Origin: Synergistaceae bacterium
GTDB lineage: Bacteria > Synergistota > Synergistia > Synergistales > Aminobacteriaceae
Assembly (NCBI GenBank): GCA_018436725.1
Contig: JAHDKT010000018.1
Location: forward strand, 62,001-126,000
Length of the DNA: 64,000 nt
Direction: 5' to 3'
The translations under genes and the position numbers were made by a program. The stretch's first letter is position 1, and each line of letters opens with the position of its first letter. Shown piece after piece: positions 33,427 to 42,069 of the stretch. The notes below the pieces were generated by a model. That model was not told the origin of the DNA, did no database searches, and saw only the letters and a list, made by a program, of their open reading frames with translations.

Positions 33427-34152
33427 ATGCTGCTTCAACGTGAACGGGAACTGGTCGTGGAACACTGCAGGATGCTGGCGACGCATAAGCTGACCAAAGG
33501 GACCGGCGGCAACATCAGCGCGCTGGACAGGGAAAAGAAGCTCTTCGCGATCAGCCCGAGCGGGATGGACTACTTCGTGATGCAGCCGGAGGACGTCGTC
33601 GTCCTCGATCTCGACGGCAAGACCGTCGACGGGGCGAGAACGCCGTCGAGCGAGATGGACATGCACCGGCTGCTCTACGTGGACAGGGAGGATATCAACG
33701 CCGTCGTCCACGCGCACTCCACCTTCGCGACGACCCTCGCCTGCCTCCACTGGAGCCTTCCGGCGCTCCACTATCTGATCGGATTCGCTGTAAGCGGAGG
33801 ACCGACGAACACGAGCGAAGCGAGTAAGGAGTCGTGTCAGTCGCTTAGTGCGCATGCATCTAGCGCTAGAGGGGACGGAGTTCGCTGCACCCCCTACGCG
33901 CCGTTCGGATCGCCGGAGCTGGCGGAGATCGCGCGCGACGGGATGAAGGGGCGGTACGCCGTCCTTCTGGGCAATCACGGCCTTCTCGCCGCCGGGCCGA
34001 GCATGCAGTACGCCTTCAACGCCGCCGAGGAGATCGAGTTCGTCTGCGAGCTGCACTGGCGCGCGAAGAGCGTTGGCGACCCCGTCATACTGAGCGAAGA
34101 GGACATGAACGTCGTGCTGGAGAAGTTCAAGACATACGGCCAGCGGGCCTGA
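33427..34152 (+). CDS. Class II aldolase (fuculose-phosphate aldolase/adducin family) with in-frame insertion
   Basis: A 241-residue zinc aldolase that splits a ketose 1-phosphate to DHAP and an aldehyde. Zn and catalytic residues are present: Glu76 in SEMDMH, His95 and His97 in VVHAHS, and the third His in LGNHGLLAAG. Start ATG 33427 has GGAGGAAAT upstream; a 5-codon extension from 33412 would lack it. Homologues are about 215 residues; the extra length comes from a Ser-rich stretch at about residues 123-149 between LIGFAV and DGVRCTPYAPFG, where family members run straight on. The insertion is described separately. It lies after the Zn HxH and before the third His, in a loop, so the enzyme may still be active. 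It is the last gene of the catabolic cluster. Confidence 0.88.
   Translation: MLLQRERELVVEHCRMLATHKLTKGTGGNISALDREKKLFAISPSGMDYFVMQPEDVVVLDLDGKTVDGARTPSSEMDMHRLLYVDREDINAVVHAHSTFATTLACLHWSLPALHYLIGFAVSGGPTNTSEASKESCQSLSAHASSARGDGVRCTPYAPFGSPELAEIARDGMKGRYAVLLGNHGLLAAGPSMQYAFNAAEEIEFVCELHWRAKSVGDPVILSEEDMNVVLEKFKTYGQRA
33793..33873 (+). repeat. In-frame insertion of about 81 bp in the aldolase gene, palindromic
   Basis: The segment has a composition unlike its surroundings: it contains the GAGCGAAGCGAG motif with AAGCGA (33818-33823) and TCGCTT (33841-33846) as inverted arms, plus palindromes GCATGC and TAGCGCTA close to its right end. It keeps the reading frame and adds about 27 residues rich in Ser, Thr and Ala. 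Boundaries are approximate, set by where the protein leaves and rejoins the family pattern. It may be a small non-autonomous repeat of the kind that inserts in frame. Confidence 0.5.
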
Positions 34153-34175
34153 TAACCGAGGGACAAAGAAATCGA

Positions 34176-34214
34176 ATTTCGGGGATCTCCACGCAAGCGG
34201 AAGGTCCCCGAAAT
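34176..34214. terminator. Hairpin between convergent aldolase and GGDEF genes
   Basis: ATTTCGGGGA (34176-34185) and TCCCCGAAAT (34205-34214) are perfect 10-base arms. It closes the catabolic operon and the convergent diguanylate cyclase gene. Confidence 0.7.
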
Positions 34215-34263
34215 CGTATGGAGGGAGAGAATTTTCGTGAGAATGGGTACGCGCGCCGATTCG

Positions 34264-37200
34264 TTACGCCGAAACCACGCGGTCGCGCCCCTCTCTCTTG
34301 GCCTGCAGCAAGGCCTCGTCGGCGCGTCGCAGAAAATCGTCCCCCGTTTCTCCCGGGAGATGTTCCGCTATGCCGAAGCTCATAGCGATCCCGAAACCCA
34401 AGGTCTTTTCGATGTTCGAAACGCTGTGCCGTAAGCGTTCGGCCAGTTTGAAGGCCTCTTCCTTTCCTGTTTCGGGCAGGAGTATGATGAATTCTTCCCC
34501 TCCCCATCGGGCGAGCAAATCCGTACTGCGAACTTCCGATGCGAGCGTTTCGCCGACGGCGACCAGGACTCTATCTCCTATGAGATGTCCTTCCCGGTCG
34601 TTGAAGAGCTTGAAGCGATCGATATCTCCGATGATCAGCGCAAGCGGGCGACGAAAGCGTTCGACTCTGCATACTTCCGCGACGAATACCTGATCGAAGT
34701 AACGCCGGTTGAAGAGGCCCGTCAGAGGGTCTTTGGAAGCAAGGAACGCAAGTTTCCTGTTCGCTTCGACGAGCGCGACGGTCCGCTCGGCGACGATCAT
34801 CTCGAAATGGGCGCTCTCCGCCTCCGCTTCGCGAAGCGCTTCTTTCTGCCTGGAGATCAACTTTTTCCAAAGTCCGGCGAGCAGCATCCCTCCTCCGAGA
34901 AAATACCCCGCGATCGCCCAAGGGCTCTTCCACGGCGGGGCGGCGATGCGGATTCCGTAGGATTCGGACGTCTCTCCCCACTCGCCCGACCCGTCGGAAG
35001 CCTTGATTCTGAAGACGTACTCTCCGTGGGGGAGGTTCGTGTACTCCGCGATCCGCCGGTTCCCCATCTGTTTCCACTCTTTGTCGTATCCGTCGAGCAT
35101 TGTTTGAAACTCCATGCGAGGGCCCGCGGAGAGATCGACGGGGGAGTAGATGAAGGCGAGATCCTTCCGCCTCCATGAAAGGTCTATACGTCCCGTCGTA
35201 TTCAGGAGCCAGGCTTCGTTCCGATCCTTTCCGTCGACGATGAGCGCGTCGAGCACCGTTCCGAAAACGTCGGCGCCGTGCGTCGCGTCTTTCGGACGAA
35301 AGTAGTTGAAACCGGCGACGCCGCCGAGAAAGAGAATACCCCTCTCGCTCCTATGGTAGGCGAAGTTGTTGAATTCTCTGCTTTGCGCTCCGTCCGCCTC
35401 GTCGTAGAATCGTACCGAGCCGTCCCTCGGATCGAAACGGGCGATGCCGTTGTTCGTGCTCAGCCAGAGTTCGTCTTCGTCTCCGGGGAGTATCGCGTAG
35501 ATGGTCTCGTTCGGCAGGTACGCCGGGCGAATGCGTCCCGTCGCTTTGTCGAGTCGGGAGAGCCCGCCCCCCTGTGTCCCGAGCCAGATCGCGTCGTCGG
35601 TCTCGTGGAAAGAAAAAATATTGTTCGAGCCGATGCTCTCCGGGGTATCCGGACGATGAGCTATCGTGTCGAAGCCGTCTTCTCCGGGCGTCCAGACGCT
35701 CGCTCCCGCGGATTCCGAAGAAATCCAGACACGACCGCTTCGCTCCTCGAAGAATCGTGTAATGTAGTTGCTCGCGAGGCTGCGCGGATCCTTGTTGTCA
35801 TGCGTAAAACGCTTCCACGTCCCGTTCGCGCCCAGACGAAAAACGCCGTTCTCCGTAGCGATCCACTCGTTCCCCGCGCCGTCTCGATGAAGAGCCATGG
35901 CTTTTTCGGGTGCGAATCCTTCCGGCAACGGAGCGGGAGGGGCGTAGAGGATGAAGCGGTCCTCCTCCTTGTCGTAGAGGGCGACGCCGCCGAAACTGAA
36001 GATGAAAAGATCGCCGTCCGAAGCGCGGTACAAACCGCGGACCTTCGAGGACATCGACTCGGGAAACGTACCCTCTTTCGACGAGTAGGTTCTGTAGCCT
36101 TCGAGGCGCGGCAGCCAGCGGCTCGCTCCTTCGAGCGTGGCCACCCAAAGCTCGCCCTCGGCTTCGTCCAGCCAGAACCCGCGTACAATATTGCACAGAA
36201 GCGACGCGCGATTGTCCGGATCGCGGCGGACCACGTGAAATCGTTGGCGCTCGGGAGCGTAAATCGAAACGCCGTTGTAGTACGTTCCCACCCAGAGTCG
36301 GCCGTTCGGGGCCTCGTAAAGACGGCGGATGGAGTTTCCCGCGATGCTGCCCGGATATTCCGGATTTCGGCGGAAGTGCATGATCGGCCTGTCCGGACCG
36401 TCGTCCCGGAAGAGTCCTTGGTCGAAGCTTCCGATCCAGATGCTTCCCCCGGAAGTTCTCTCGACTGTAAGATAGTCGGCTTTCGCAAGCGCCGGATGTC
36501 TTTTCGGATAGGGGAGAAACTCCTCGGAAACGGGATCGAAAAGAAACATGGCGTTCGACTGGAAGACGACGATGAGGGTGTCGCCTTCCCCCCGTGCGAG
36601 GGAGGAGACCTCGCGAGAACCATCCAGCAAGGGGGCGAAGAGTGTGAGCGTTTCGTCGGAGTTGAGTCGGGCGAGTCCCGCGCCGCACCCCATCCACACC
36701 GTTCCGGAGGCGTCCACGAGAAGCCGTTCGATGGAAAGACCGTCCGTGGAGGGGATACTTCGCACTTTCTTCTCTTTCGGATCGAGAAGATCGAGCCCCT
36801 TGTCGGTGGCTACAAGAATCTCTCCGGCGCTGTTCTCCGCGAGATCTCTGACCATGTCGGACCGCAGCGGATGTTCCGGACTCGTCGAGGTGAAGCGCTC
36901 GAAGGAATCCGACTCGGGGTCGTAACGATTCAAGCCGCCCAGAAAAGTGCCAACCCACAGCTCTTTCCGAGAATCCTCGAAAAGTTCCATGACGACATTA
37001 TGCGAGAGCGATCGAGGGTTGCCTTCCTCTTTGCGGTATACGCGAAAGCCTGCGCCGGTGAAACGGTTCAGCCCGTCCTGGGTGCCGATCCATAAACGCC
37101 CGAGGGAGTCCTGGAGAATGTCCTGTCCGGAGGACTGGGAGAGCCCGTCCGCAACGGAGAAGGAGTGAAAAAAGCCGTCGTTCCATGTTGCGAAACTCTC

Positions 37201-37362
37201 GGCGGAATAGGAAGAGGACGGGGCGCCAAACAAAAAGAGAACGAACGACAGGCAAGCGGCAAAAAAACCACGAGGAGGGCGGAGGGAAAAAACAGCGTTG
37301 CTTTCCGCGGTGTTCATGGAGAGCGGCGCAGCATTCTCTTGTCTTTGTCCGGCCGTGTGCAT
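34264..37362 (-). CDS. Membrane diguanylate cyclase with two-component-regulator propeller ectodomain
   Basis: A 1032-residue sensor. After an N-terminal membrane anchor or signal (FFAACLSFVLFLFGAP, about residues 32-50) comes a periplasmic beta-propeller built of many Reg_prop repeats with the LWIGT/LWVGT signature (residues about 60-700), then a Y_Y_Y domain ending near FRIKASDGSGEWGE, a membrane helix (WAIAGYFLGGGMLLAGLW), a short coiled coil and a GGDEF domain. The active-site loop is GGEEF and the inhibitory I-site RSTD lies five residues upstream, so c-di-GMP synthesis with product inhibition is expected. I start at ATG 37362, with AGGAGT 7 bases upstream. The gene is single. Propeller sensors of this type are best known with histidine kinases for carbohydrates; the ligand here is unknown. 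Confidence 0.9.
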   Translation of the reverse strand: MHTAGQRQENAAPLSMNTAESNAVFSLRPPRGFFAACLSFVLFLFGAPSSSYSAESFATWNDGFFHSFSVADGLSQSSGQDILQDSLGRLWIGTQDGLNRFTGAGFRVYRKEEGNPRSLSHNVVMELFEDSRKELWVGTFLGGLNRYDPESDSFERFTSTSPEHPLRSDMVRDLAENSAGEILVATDKGLDLLDPKEKKVRSIPSTDGLSIERLLVDASGTVWMGCGAGLARLNSDETLTLFAPLLDGSREVSSLARGEGDTLIVVFQSNAMFLFDPVSEEFLPYPKRHPALAKADYLTVERTSGGSIWIGSFDQGLFRDDGPDRPIMHFRRNPEYPGSIAGNSIRRLYEAPNGRLWVGTYYNGVSIYAPERQRFHVVRRDPDNRASLLCNIVRGFWLDEAEGELWVATLEGASRWLPRLEGYRTYSSKEGTFPESMSSKVRGLYRASDGDLFIFSFGGVALYDKEEDRFILYAPPAPLPEGFAPEKAMALHRDGAGNEWIATENGVFRLGANGTWKRFTHDNKDPRSLASNYITRFFEERSGRVWISSESAGASVWTPGEDGFDTIAHRPDTPESIGSNNIFSFHETDDAIWLGTQGGGLSRLDKATGRIRPAYLPNETIYAILPGDEDELWLSTNNGIARFDPRDGSVRFYDEADGAQSREFNNFAYHRSERGILFLGGVAGFNYFRPKDATHGADVFGTVLDALIVDGKDRNEAWLLNTTGRIDLSWRRKDLAFIYSPVDLSAGPRMEFQTMLDGYDKEWKQMGNRRIAEYTNLPHGEYVFRIKASDGSGEWGETSESYGIRIAAPPWKSPWAIAGYFLGGGMLLAGLWKKLISRQKEALREAEAESAHFEMIVAERTVALVEANRKLAFLASKDPLTGLFNRRYFDQVFVAEVCRVERFRRPLALIIGDIDRFKLFNDREGHLIGDRVLVAVGETLASEVRSTDLLARWGGEEFIILLPETGKEEAFKLAERLRHSVSNIEKTLGFGIAMSFGIAEHLPGETGDDFLRRADEALLQAKREGRDRVVSA

Positions 37363-37402
37363 CTCCGAACTCCTTTCGTGTTTTCCCGAAAAGAAACGCC
37401 AT

Positions 37403-37930
37403 TCATCGCTGTTCATCGTGAAGGTGGACGTACTGCACACTATTGCCGTTCCGCTCGACGAACCGCCTGATGTCCTCGAACGACAGGAGGAGCGTCGCGC
37501 TGTTGTCGTTGGGGTGCACCCCCAGACGCTCTCTGCCTACGAGATCTTTGTCGAAGACGACGATGACTTCGTGAGCTGTATCGTTGATCACGCCGAGAGG
37601 CGTCACTTCGCCCCGGGCGAGTCCGAGGTATTTCTTGAGGCGGTCCGCGGAGGCGAAGCTGAGGTGTTTCGTCCCCAGCTGTTCCGCAAGGCTGTCCAGG
37701 TCGGCCCGCTTGTCCTTGAGCAGCACGACGAGCCACTGGGTCGCCTTCTTCTTCTGGTCGCGGACAAAGAGGTTCTTGCAGACGGTCGTCTTCTCGTCGA
37801 ACCCCACGCGGTCCATGTCTTCGACGGTGTAGGCCGCCTCGTGCTCGATCGTCTCGTAGGATATGCCCATTTCATCGAGCTTCCGGCAGACCGCCTCCCG
37901 TGATTCGCGCTTCTCGGCGACGCTTCGCAT
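37403..37930 (-). CDS. YbaK/ProX-type aminoacyl-tRNA deacylase
   Basis: A 175-residue cytoplasmic protein of the prolyl-tRNA-synthetase-associated editing family (YbaK, ProXp-ala, PrdX). Visible motifs are CKNLFVRDQKKK with the conserved Lys near residue 51, the LGLARGEVTPLGVINDTAHEV segment with the GxVTPxG box, and GVHPNDNSATLLLS near the C-terminus. Members hydrolyse mischarged tRNA such as Ala-tRNA(Pro). The protein is complete and standalone. It is transcribed from its own promoter (38000-38027, minus), divergently from the amino acid decarboxylase gene. Confidence 0.9.
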   Translation of the reverse strand: MRSVAEKRESREAVCRKLDEMGISYETIEHEAAYTVEDMDRVGFDEKTTVCKNLFVRDQKKKATQWLVVLLKDKRADLDSLAEQLGTKHLSFASADRLKKYLGLARGEVTPLGVINDTAHEVIVVFDKDLVGRERLGVHPNDNSATLLLSFEDIRRFVERNGNSVQYVHLHDEQR

Positions 37931-37999
37931 TGCAGCACCTTCCTTGTTGGATTGATCTCCGGACGGAAACAGTGCCTTCCCCCGGAATGCACCGCGTCT

Positions 38000-38027
38000 A
38001 TGATACCCGAAAAGACCGGCCGGTCAA
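38000..38027 (-). promoter_or_regulatory. Promoter of the YbaK/ProX gene
   Basis: On the minus strand TTGACC is followed after 16 bases by TATCAT, about 70 bases upstream of the ATG at 37930. Confidence 0.6.
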
Positions 38028-38075
38028 ACGAGAAACACGACGTCGGAGAAGAAGCACGGTTTGCGGCGCACCCTC

Positions 38076-38106
38076 TTGACTCTCGCACGGCGTTACGGTG
38101 TATCAT
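38076..38106 (+). promoter_or_regulatory. Promoter of the decarboxylase gene
   Basis: TTGACT (38076-38081) with TATCAT (38101-38106) at a 19-base spacing, or TGTATC at 17. It lies about 100 bases before the ATG at 38204; the rest of the 37931-38203 interval shows no further gene. Confidence 0.45.
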
Positions 38107-38203
38107 CTCGGTACGGAACGGAGACGAGCCCGCCCGGACTGGACGAAAACACGAACCGGAGAACGCGGGCCCGAAACTCCCCGGCGGAAAGGATGGCGAA
38201 CCG

Positions 38204-40048
38204 ATGACCGAGCCGATCAATTTCAACGCGCTGTTTCTTGGCCCCAAGGCCGAAAACTACGATTTCTTCAAGCAAATGCTCGTCTACCTGATGGACGATC
38301 ACGCGGAGTGGCGTCGCTTTTTCCACCCCGAGGATCCCCTGGTGGTTACGGAGGATGAAAAGGCGCGGCCGGACTTCGCGAGGACGCTCCAGAACACGCG
38401 AGAGGCGCTCATCGAACTGGCGGGAAACCTTCAGGTCAGCTCCAACCCGTGGTTTTCGCCGCGTTATCTGGGGCACATGAACGCCGATACGCTCGTCGCG
38501 GCCAACCTGGGGTACATGCTCACGCTCCTGTACAATCCGAACAACTGCGCCTACGAGGGCTCCCCCGCGACGACCGCGCTGGAGATCGAGACGGGGCGTC
38601 AGCTCGCCGCGCTGATGGGGTACGACCCGCGGACGGCTTGGGGGCATATCACCTCGGGCGGCACGGTCGCCAACTACGAAGGGGTCTGGTTGGCGCGCAA
38701 CCTCGCCTCCGTTCCGCTTGCGATCCGCGACTGCATGCCCGAGCTCGTCGAGGGCCTGGACGACTGGCGGCTCATGAACCTGCCCGTGAAGGACGTGCTC
38801 GACCTGGTGGACAAGGCCAGGGAGCGCGGCCGCTTCGACGAGGTGCGCGACAGATCCGTTCGGGGGACGGGGATGGCCGGGCGCGATCTCGGCGTCCTGC
38901 TGGTTCCCGAGTCGAAGCACTACTCGTGGGCCAAGGCGGCGGACATCTTCGGCATCGGCCGGGAGAACCTCGTTCCCGTTCCGGTGCGCGACGACTACCG
39001 GATGGACGTTCGTGCGCTCGAAGACATCATCGACTCGCTGGCCGCGAAAAAACGTCCCGTCCTCGCCGTGGTCGCGGTTGTCGGCAGCACCGAGGAGGGT
39101 GCGGTGGACGATGTGCACGAAGTCGTCCGGCTGCGTGAACGGTACGCCGAAAAGGGCGTCTCCTTCTACCTGCACGTGGACGCCGCGTACGGCGGGTACG
39201 CGCGCGCTCTTTTTCTCGACGAGGAGAACCGCTTCATGGAGTACGACGAGATAAAGAAGACGCATGCGGACGTCGGGCACGGAGGCTGGCTGGTTCCGGA
39301 AGTGTACGAGGCGTTCAGGGCGATGAGCTGCGCCGACTCGATCACGGTCGATCCGCACAAGCTGGGCTACATCCCGTATTCCGCAGGCGCGATCGTCGCC
39401 GCCGACCGGCGCGTCGTCGACCTGATCTCCTACTTCGCCGCCTACGTCTTCGAAAAGGGGGACGACAACCCGATGCTCCTCGGGAGCTACATCCTGGAGG
39501 GTTCCAAGCCGGGCGCGGCGGTGGCCGCCGTCTGGATGGCGCACCGGGTGGTGCCGCTGAACGCGAACGGCTACGGCCGGATCATCGAGAGCAGCATCGA
39601 GGGGGCCTTCCGATTCCACCGTTCGATTCTCGAGAGCGACCCGCTGACGGTCGCCGGCCGTCGATTCGAGGCGCTTCCGTTGACACGCCCGGACCTCAAC
39701 ATCGTCGTCTACGCCTTTCACGAGATCGGCAACGGCAGCCTGGAGGAGATGAACCGTCTGAACCAGGCGATCTACGAGCAGTGCTCCTACAAATCCGGGC
39801 CGCTCTACATCAGCGACTTCATCACGTCGAAGACCTCGCTGACCGAAGAGGAGTACGGCGACGCCCCTCTCTCCTTCGTGAAACACTTCGGCATCGAGGA
39901 GAAGGAGTGGAGGAGCTGCGGAAGCGTCTACGTCCTCCGCTCGTGCATCCTCACTCCTTACTTGGTGAACAACACCACCTACGAGATCTACTGGGGAAAC
40001 TTCATGCAGTCCATGGAACGGGCGATACGGCGGCTCTACGAAGCTTAG
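38204..40048 (+). CDS. Group II PLP-dependent amino acid decarboxylase, tyrosine-decarboxylase-like
   Basis: A 614-residue decarboxylase. Lys386 in DPHKLGYIPYSAGA binds PLP; HVDAAYGGY supplies the Asp that holds the pyridine nitrogen, and WGHITSGGTVANYEG the phosphate-binding loop. The N-terminal FLGPKAENYDFF and the PRYLGHMNADTLVA and LYNPNNCAYEGSPATT stretches, and the length, match bacterial tyrosine decarboxylases better than glutamate decarboxylases (about 460 residues). Product would be tyramine or a related amine plus CO2. No amine/amino acid antiporter is adjacent, which is unusual for acid-stress systems. ATG 38204 has GGAAAGGA upstream; a longer frame from 37952 lacks a ribosome site. 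Its stop overlaps the convergent Hsp70-like gene by four bases. Confidence 0.88.
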   Translation: MTEPINFNALFLGPKAENYDFFKQMLVYLMDDHAEWRRFFHPEDPLVVTEDEKARPDFARTLQNTREALIELAGNLQVSSNPWFSPRYLGHMNADTLVAANLGYMLTLLYNPNNCAYEGSPATTALEIETGRQLAALMGYDPRTAWGHITSGGTVANYEGVWLARNLASVPLAIRDCMPELVEGLDDWRLMNLPVKDVLDLVDKARERGRFDEVRDRSVRGTGMAGRDLGVLLVPESKHYSWAKAADIFGIGRENLVPVPVRDDYRMDVRALEDIIDSLAAKKRPVLAVVAVVGSTEEGAVDDVHEVVRLRERYAEKGVSFYLHVDAAYGGYARALFLDEENRFMEYDEIKKTHADVGHGGWLVPEVYEAFRAMSCADSITVDPHKLGYIPYSAGAIVAADRRVVDLISYFAAYVFEKGDDNPMLLGSYILEGSKPGAAVAAVWMAHRVVPLNANGYGRIIESSIEGAFRFHRSILESDPLTVAGRRFEALPLTRPDLNIVVYAFHEIGNGSLEEMNRLNQAIYEQCSYKSGPLYISDFITSKTSLTEEEYGDAPLSFVKHFGIEEKEWRSCGSVYVLRSCILTPYLVNNTTYEIYWGNFMQSMERAIRRLYEA

Positions 40049-42069
40049 AAGCTGTTGATCTCGTTCAGCGCTCTGATCTCGTCCCGCACGAGCGTCCGTA
40101 TGCGCTCGTCGAGTTCTCGTTTCAGAGGAACGAAGCGGCGCTCCAAGTGATCGGCCAGCGCCTCGGAAAGGTCTTTTTCCAGATCCGCGATGCGCTTTTC
40201 GTCGATCATGAAGGCTGCGAGGAGGGACGGCAGCTCCATTCGCTCCGCCGTTTCCTTCATCCGCGCCCTTCCGTAGCGAAGCAGCATCCACCCTGCGGAG
40301 GCCCCGAGAATCGCGCCCGCCGCGAGGCCTATAGGCCCCGCCGTGATGAGCGCGGTGCTCGACCCTCCGCAGAGCATCGCCGCGCCAGCAGTCAGCAGGC
40401 CGCCGACGGCCGTTCCGACGACGTCGAGCATGCCGTCCGCCGCCGGGGTCCGCACCCGGAGCATTGGTTCGGAGAGTTCGTCGGGAAGGACGAACGAGAG
40501 ATCTTTCTTCGGAAGGGCGACGCCGTGCGACGCGAACCACTCCGCGAGCAGGTCGCGTATCTCCTCCCGAAGCCCTTCGAGAAAGCGCGGAGCGATCCGC
40601 GCGAGATGCTCGCGGGCGAGGGGTTCGGCGGCGGCGGTCCGCTCGTCGATGCGCATGCGGAGAAGCGCCAGCGAGCCGCCCTGCTTCCGGAACTCCAGCA
40701 GAAGGGGAACGACCTCCTTGCGGAAGAAGATGTCGACGGCGAGCGACGCCATCTTTTCCTCAAGGGCGGCGACGCGATGCGCGGTCAACTCGCCGAGGCG
40801 TCGGTCCAGGAAGTCGGGTAGCTCGTTCTGCAGCGACTGGCGCGCGCGGGCGAAGCGTTTTTTAAGCGCGGGAAGCAGCGAAATTCCTTGGGCGATCACG
40901 GCGTACGGCCGATCGCTGCGCACCAGGGAACGCTCCTCCCGAAGAGGGATTTCCTCGCGGAGGATCTCCCCGACGAACGGCCAGAGGCTGCTTCCGCCTG
41001 CGAGAATGACCAGCGAGATTCGCTCCCCGTCGATCTTGCCCTCTTCAAGGCCGGAGCGGAGACACTCGCGGAACCAGCCGAAGAGGTCGAGTTTCTGCCC
41101 TTGGAGCGGCTCCGCCCCGTTGTGCGCGAGGAAGTTCCACGCCGTCGAACGGGCGCGTCCCCGCAGCTCGGGGAGGATCCCCTTGGAAAATTCGATGAAG
41201 GCGCGCGAAGGGCTGTAGGAGGCGCCTCTGCGGAGAAACTCCTCCCAGGTCAGGTCGGTCAGCCTGCCGTACCCGGCGAGGACTTTCGATATCGGTTCGC
41301 CCCGGTCGCGCGCCATCGAGCGCGAGAAGAACTCCTTGACCTCGCGGCAGAGGTGGGACTGAACGAAGTACGCCGATCCCTGCGCCTCCAGCTCCGCGTC
41401 GAGTCCCGGATTCTGGTCGCACAGCCACTGGAAGAAGAGGTCGTCGAAGAGGCGTCCGCCGAGCAGCATATCCCCCCACGAACGGACGACGCGCCCTCCC
41501 TCAAGAAAGGCGAAGTCGCACGTACCGCCACCGAAGTCCGCGACGAGCACGCCGCCGAGCGCCTTGTACACGGAGATATCGCGCTGCTTCATGTGGTAGA
41601 GCAGCGCTCCCTTCGGCTCGTCCACGAGAAAGGGCGCGCCGAACCCCGCTCGTTCGGCGGTCGCCTCCAGGGCGGCGCGGAATGCGCCGTCGGCTTCGCT
41701 GGGTACGCCGAAGAGGACGCGCCGCGTCGAGGGCTCCACATCCAGCCGCTGTTTTCTCGCATCGGCGAGGAGCGCGGAGAGGAAATCGCTTGCCGCTGCG
41801 CGCGCCTCTTCCGAGCGGGCAAGGTCCGCCTTGAAGTTGGTGACCAGACGGAAAGAGGCGCGCTCCCATGCGGTCGCCTCGCCGTACTCGTCGAGCGCGC
41901 TCTGGCCGATGAGCGGTTCCTTCTCCTTCCGGTAGAGGATGGCGGAGGGAATGCCGTCCCTTCCGTCGCCGAAGTCCACGCTCGTCGGGGAGGGATCGTC
42001 TTCCGGGCACTTGGAGAGGTAGGTCTTCGTGGTGCCGAAATCGACTCCGAGGACGGGACGGGGGGTCAT
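40045..42069 (-). CDS. Hsp70-like ATPase with C-terminal hydrophobic hairpin
   Basis: A 674-residue DnaK-family ATPase of non-canonical type. The actin-like ATPase domain is complete: GVDFGTTKTYLS (phosphate 1), LVADFGGGTCDFAF (phosphate 2) and VILAGGSSLWPFV (adenosine) at about residue 350. The usual beta-sandwich substrate domain of DnaK is not recognisable; instead a helical region (residues about 390-530) is followed by a Gly/Ala-rich hydrophobic stretch (VGTAVGGLLTAGAAMLC... AAGAILGASAGWMLL, about 540-590) that could enter the membrane as a hairpin, then a charged coiled-coil tail. The four-base overlap with the next upstream gene, a membrane protein, shows the two work together. Function unknown; a membrane-linked chaperone or remodelling ATPase is an inference. 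Confidence 0.8.
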   Translation of the reverse strand: MTPRPVLGVDFGTTKTYLSKCPEDDPSPTSVDFGDGRDGIPSAILYRKEKEPLIGQSALDEYGEATAWERASFRLVTNFKADLARSEEARAAASDFLSALLADARKQRLDVEPSTRRVLFGVPSEADGAFRAALEATAERAGFGAPFLVDEPKGALLYHMKQRDISVYKALGGVLVADFGGGTCDFAFLEGGRVVRSWGDMLLGGRLFDDLFFQWLCDQNPGLDAELEAQGSAYFVQSHLCREVKEFFSRSMARDRGEPISKVLAGYGRLTDLTWEEFLRRGASYSPSRAFIEFSKGILPELRGRARSTAWNFLAHNGAEPLQGQKLDLFGWFRECLRSGLEEGKIDGERISLVILAGGSSLWPFVGEILREEIPLREERSLVRSDRPYAVIAQGISLLPALKKRFARARQSLQNELPDFLDRRLGELTAHRVAALEEKMASLAVDIFFRKEVVPLLLEFRKQGGSLALLRMRIDERTAAAEPLAREHLARIAPRFLEGLREEIRDLLAEWFASHGVALPKKDLSFVLPDELSEPMLRVRTPAADGMLDVVGTAVGGLLTAGAAMLCGGSSTALITAGPIGLAAGAILGASAGWMLLRYGRARMKETAERMELPSLLAAFMIDEKRIADLEKDLSEALADHLERRFVPLKRELDERIRTLVRDEIRALNEINSF

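Noticed and set aside
33793..33873. CRISPR repeat or full insertion sequence in the aldolase gene
   Set aside because: There is a single copy, no spacers, no transposase and no terminal inverted repeats, and the frame is kept; a short repeat element is more likely.
27515..34152. Classical methionine salvage or methylthioribose pathway
   Set aside because: There is no MtnA isomerase or MtnK kinase; the isomerase is of the xylose-isomerase type and the kinase is FGGY.
38093..40540. 815-codon minus-strand frame opposite the decarboxylase
   Set aside because: Antisense artefact of a high-GC coding region; the plus strand encodes a PLP decarboxylase with an intact lysine motif.
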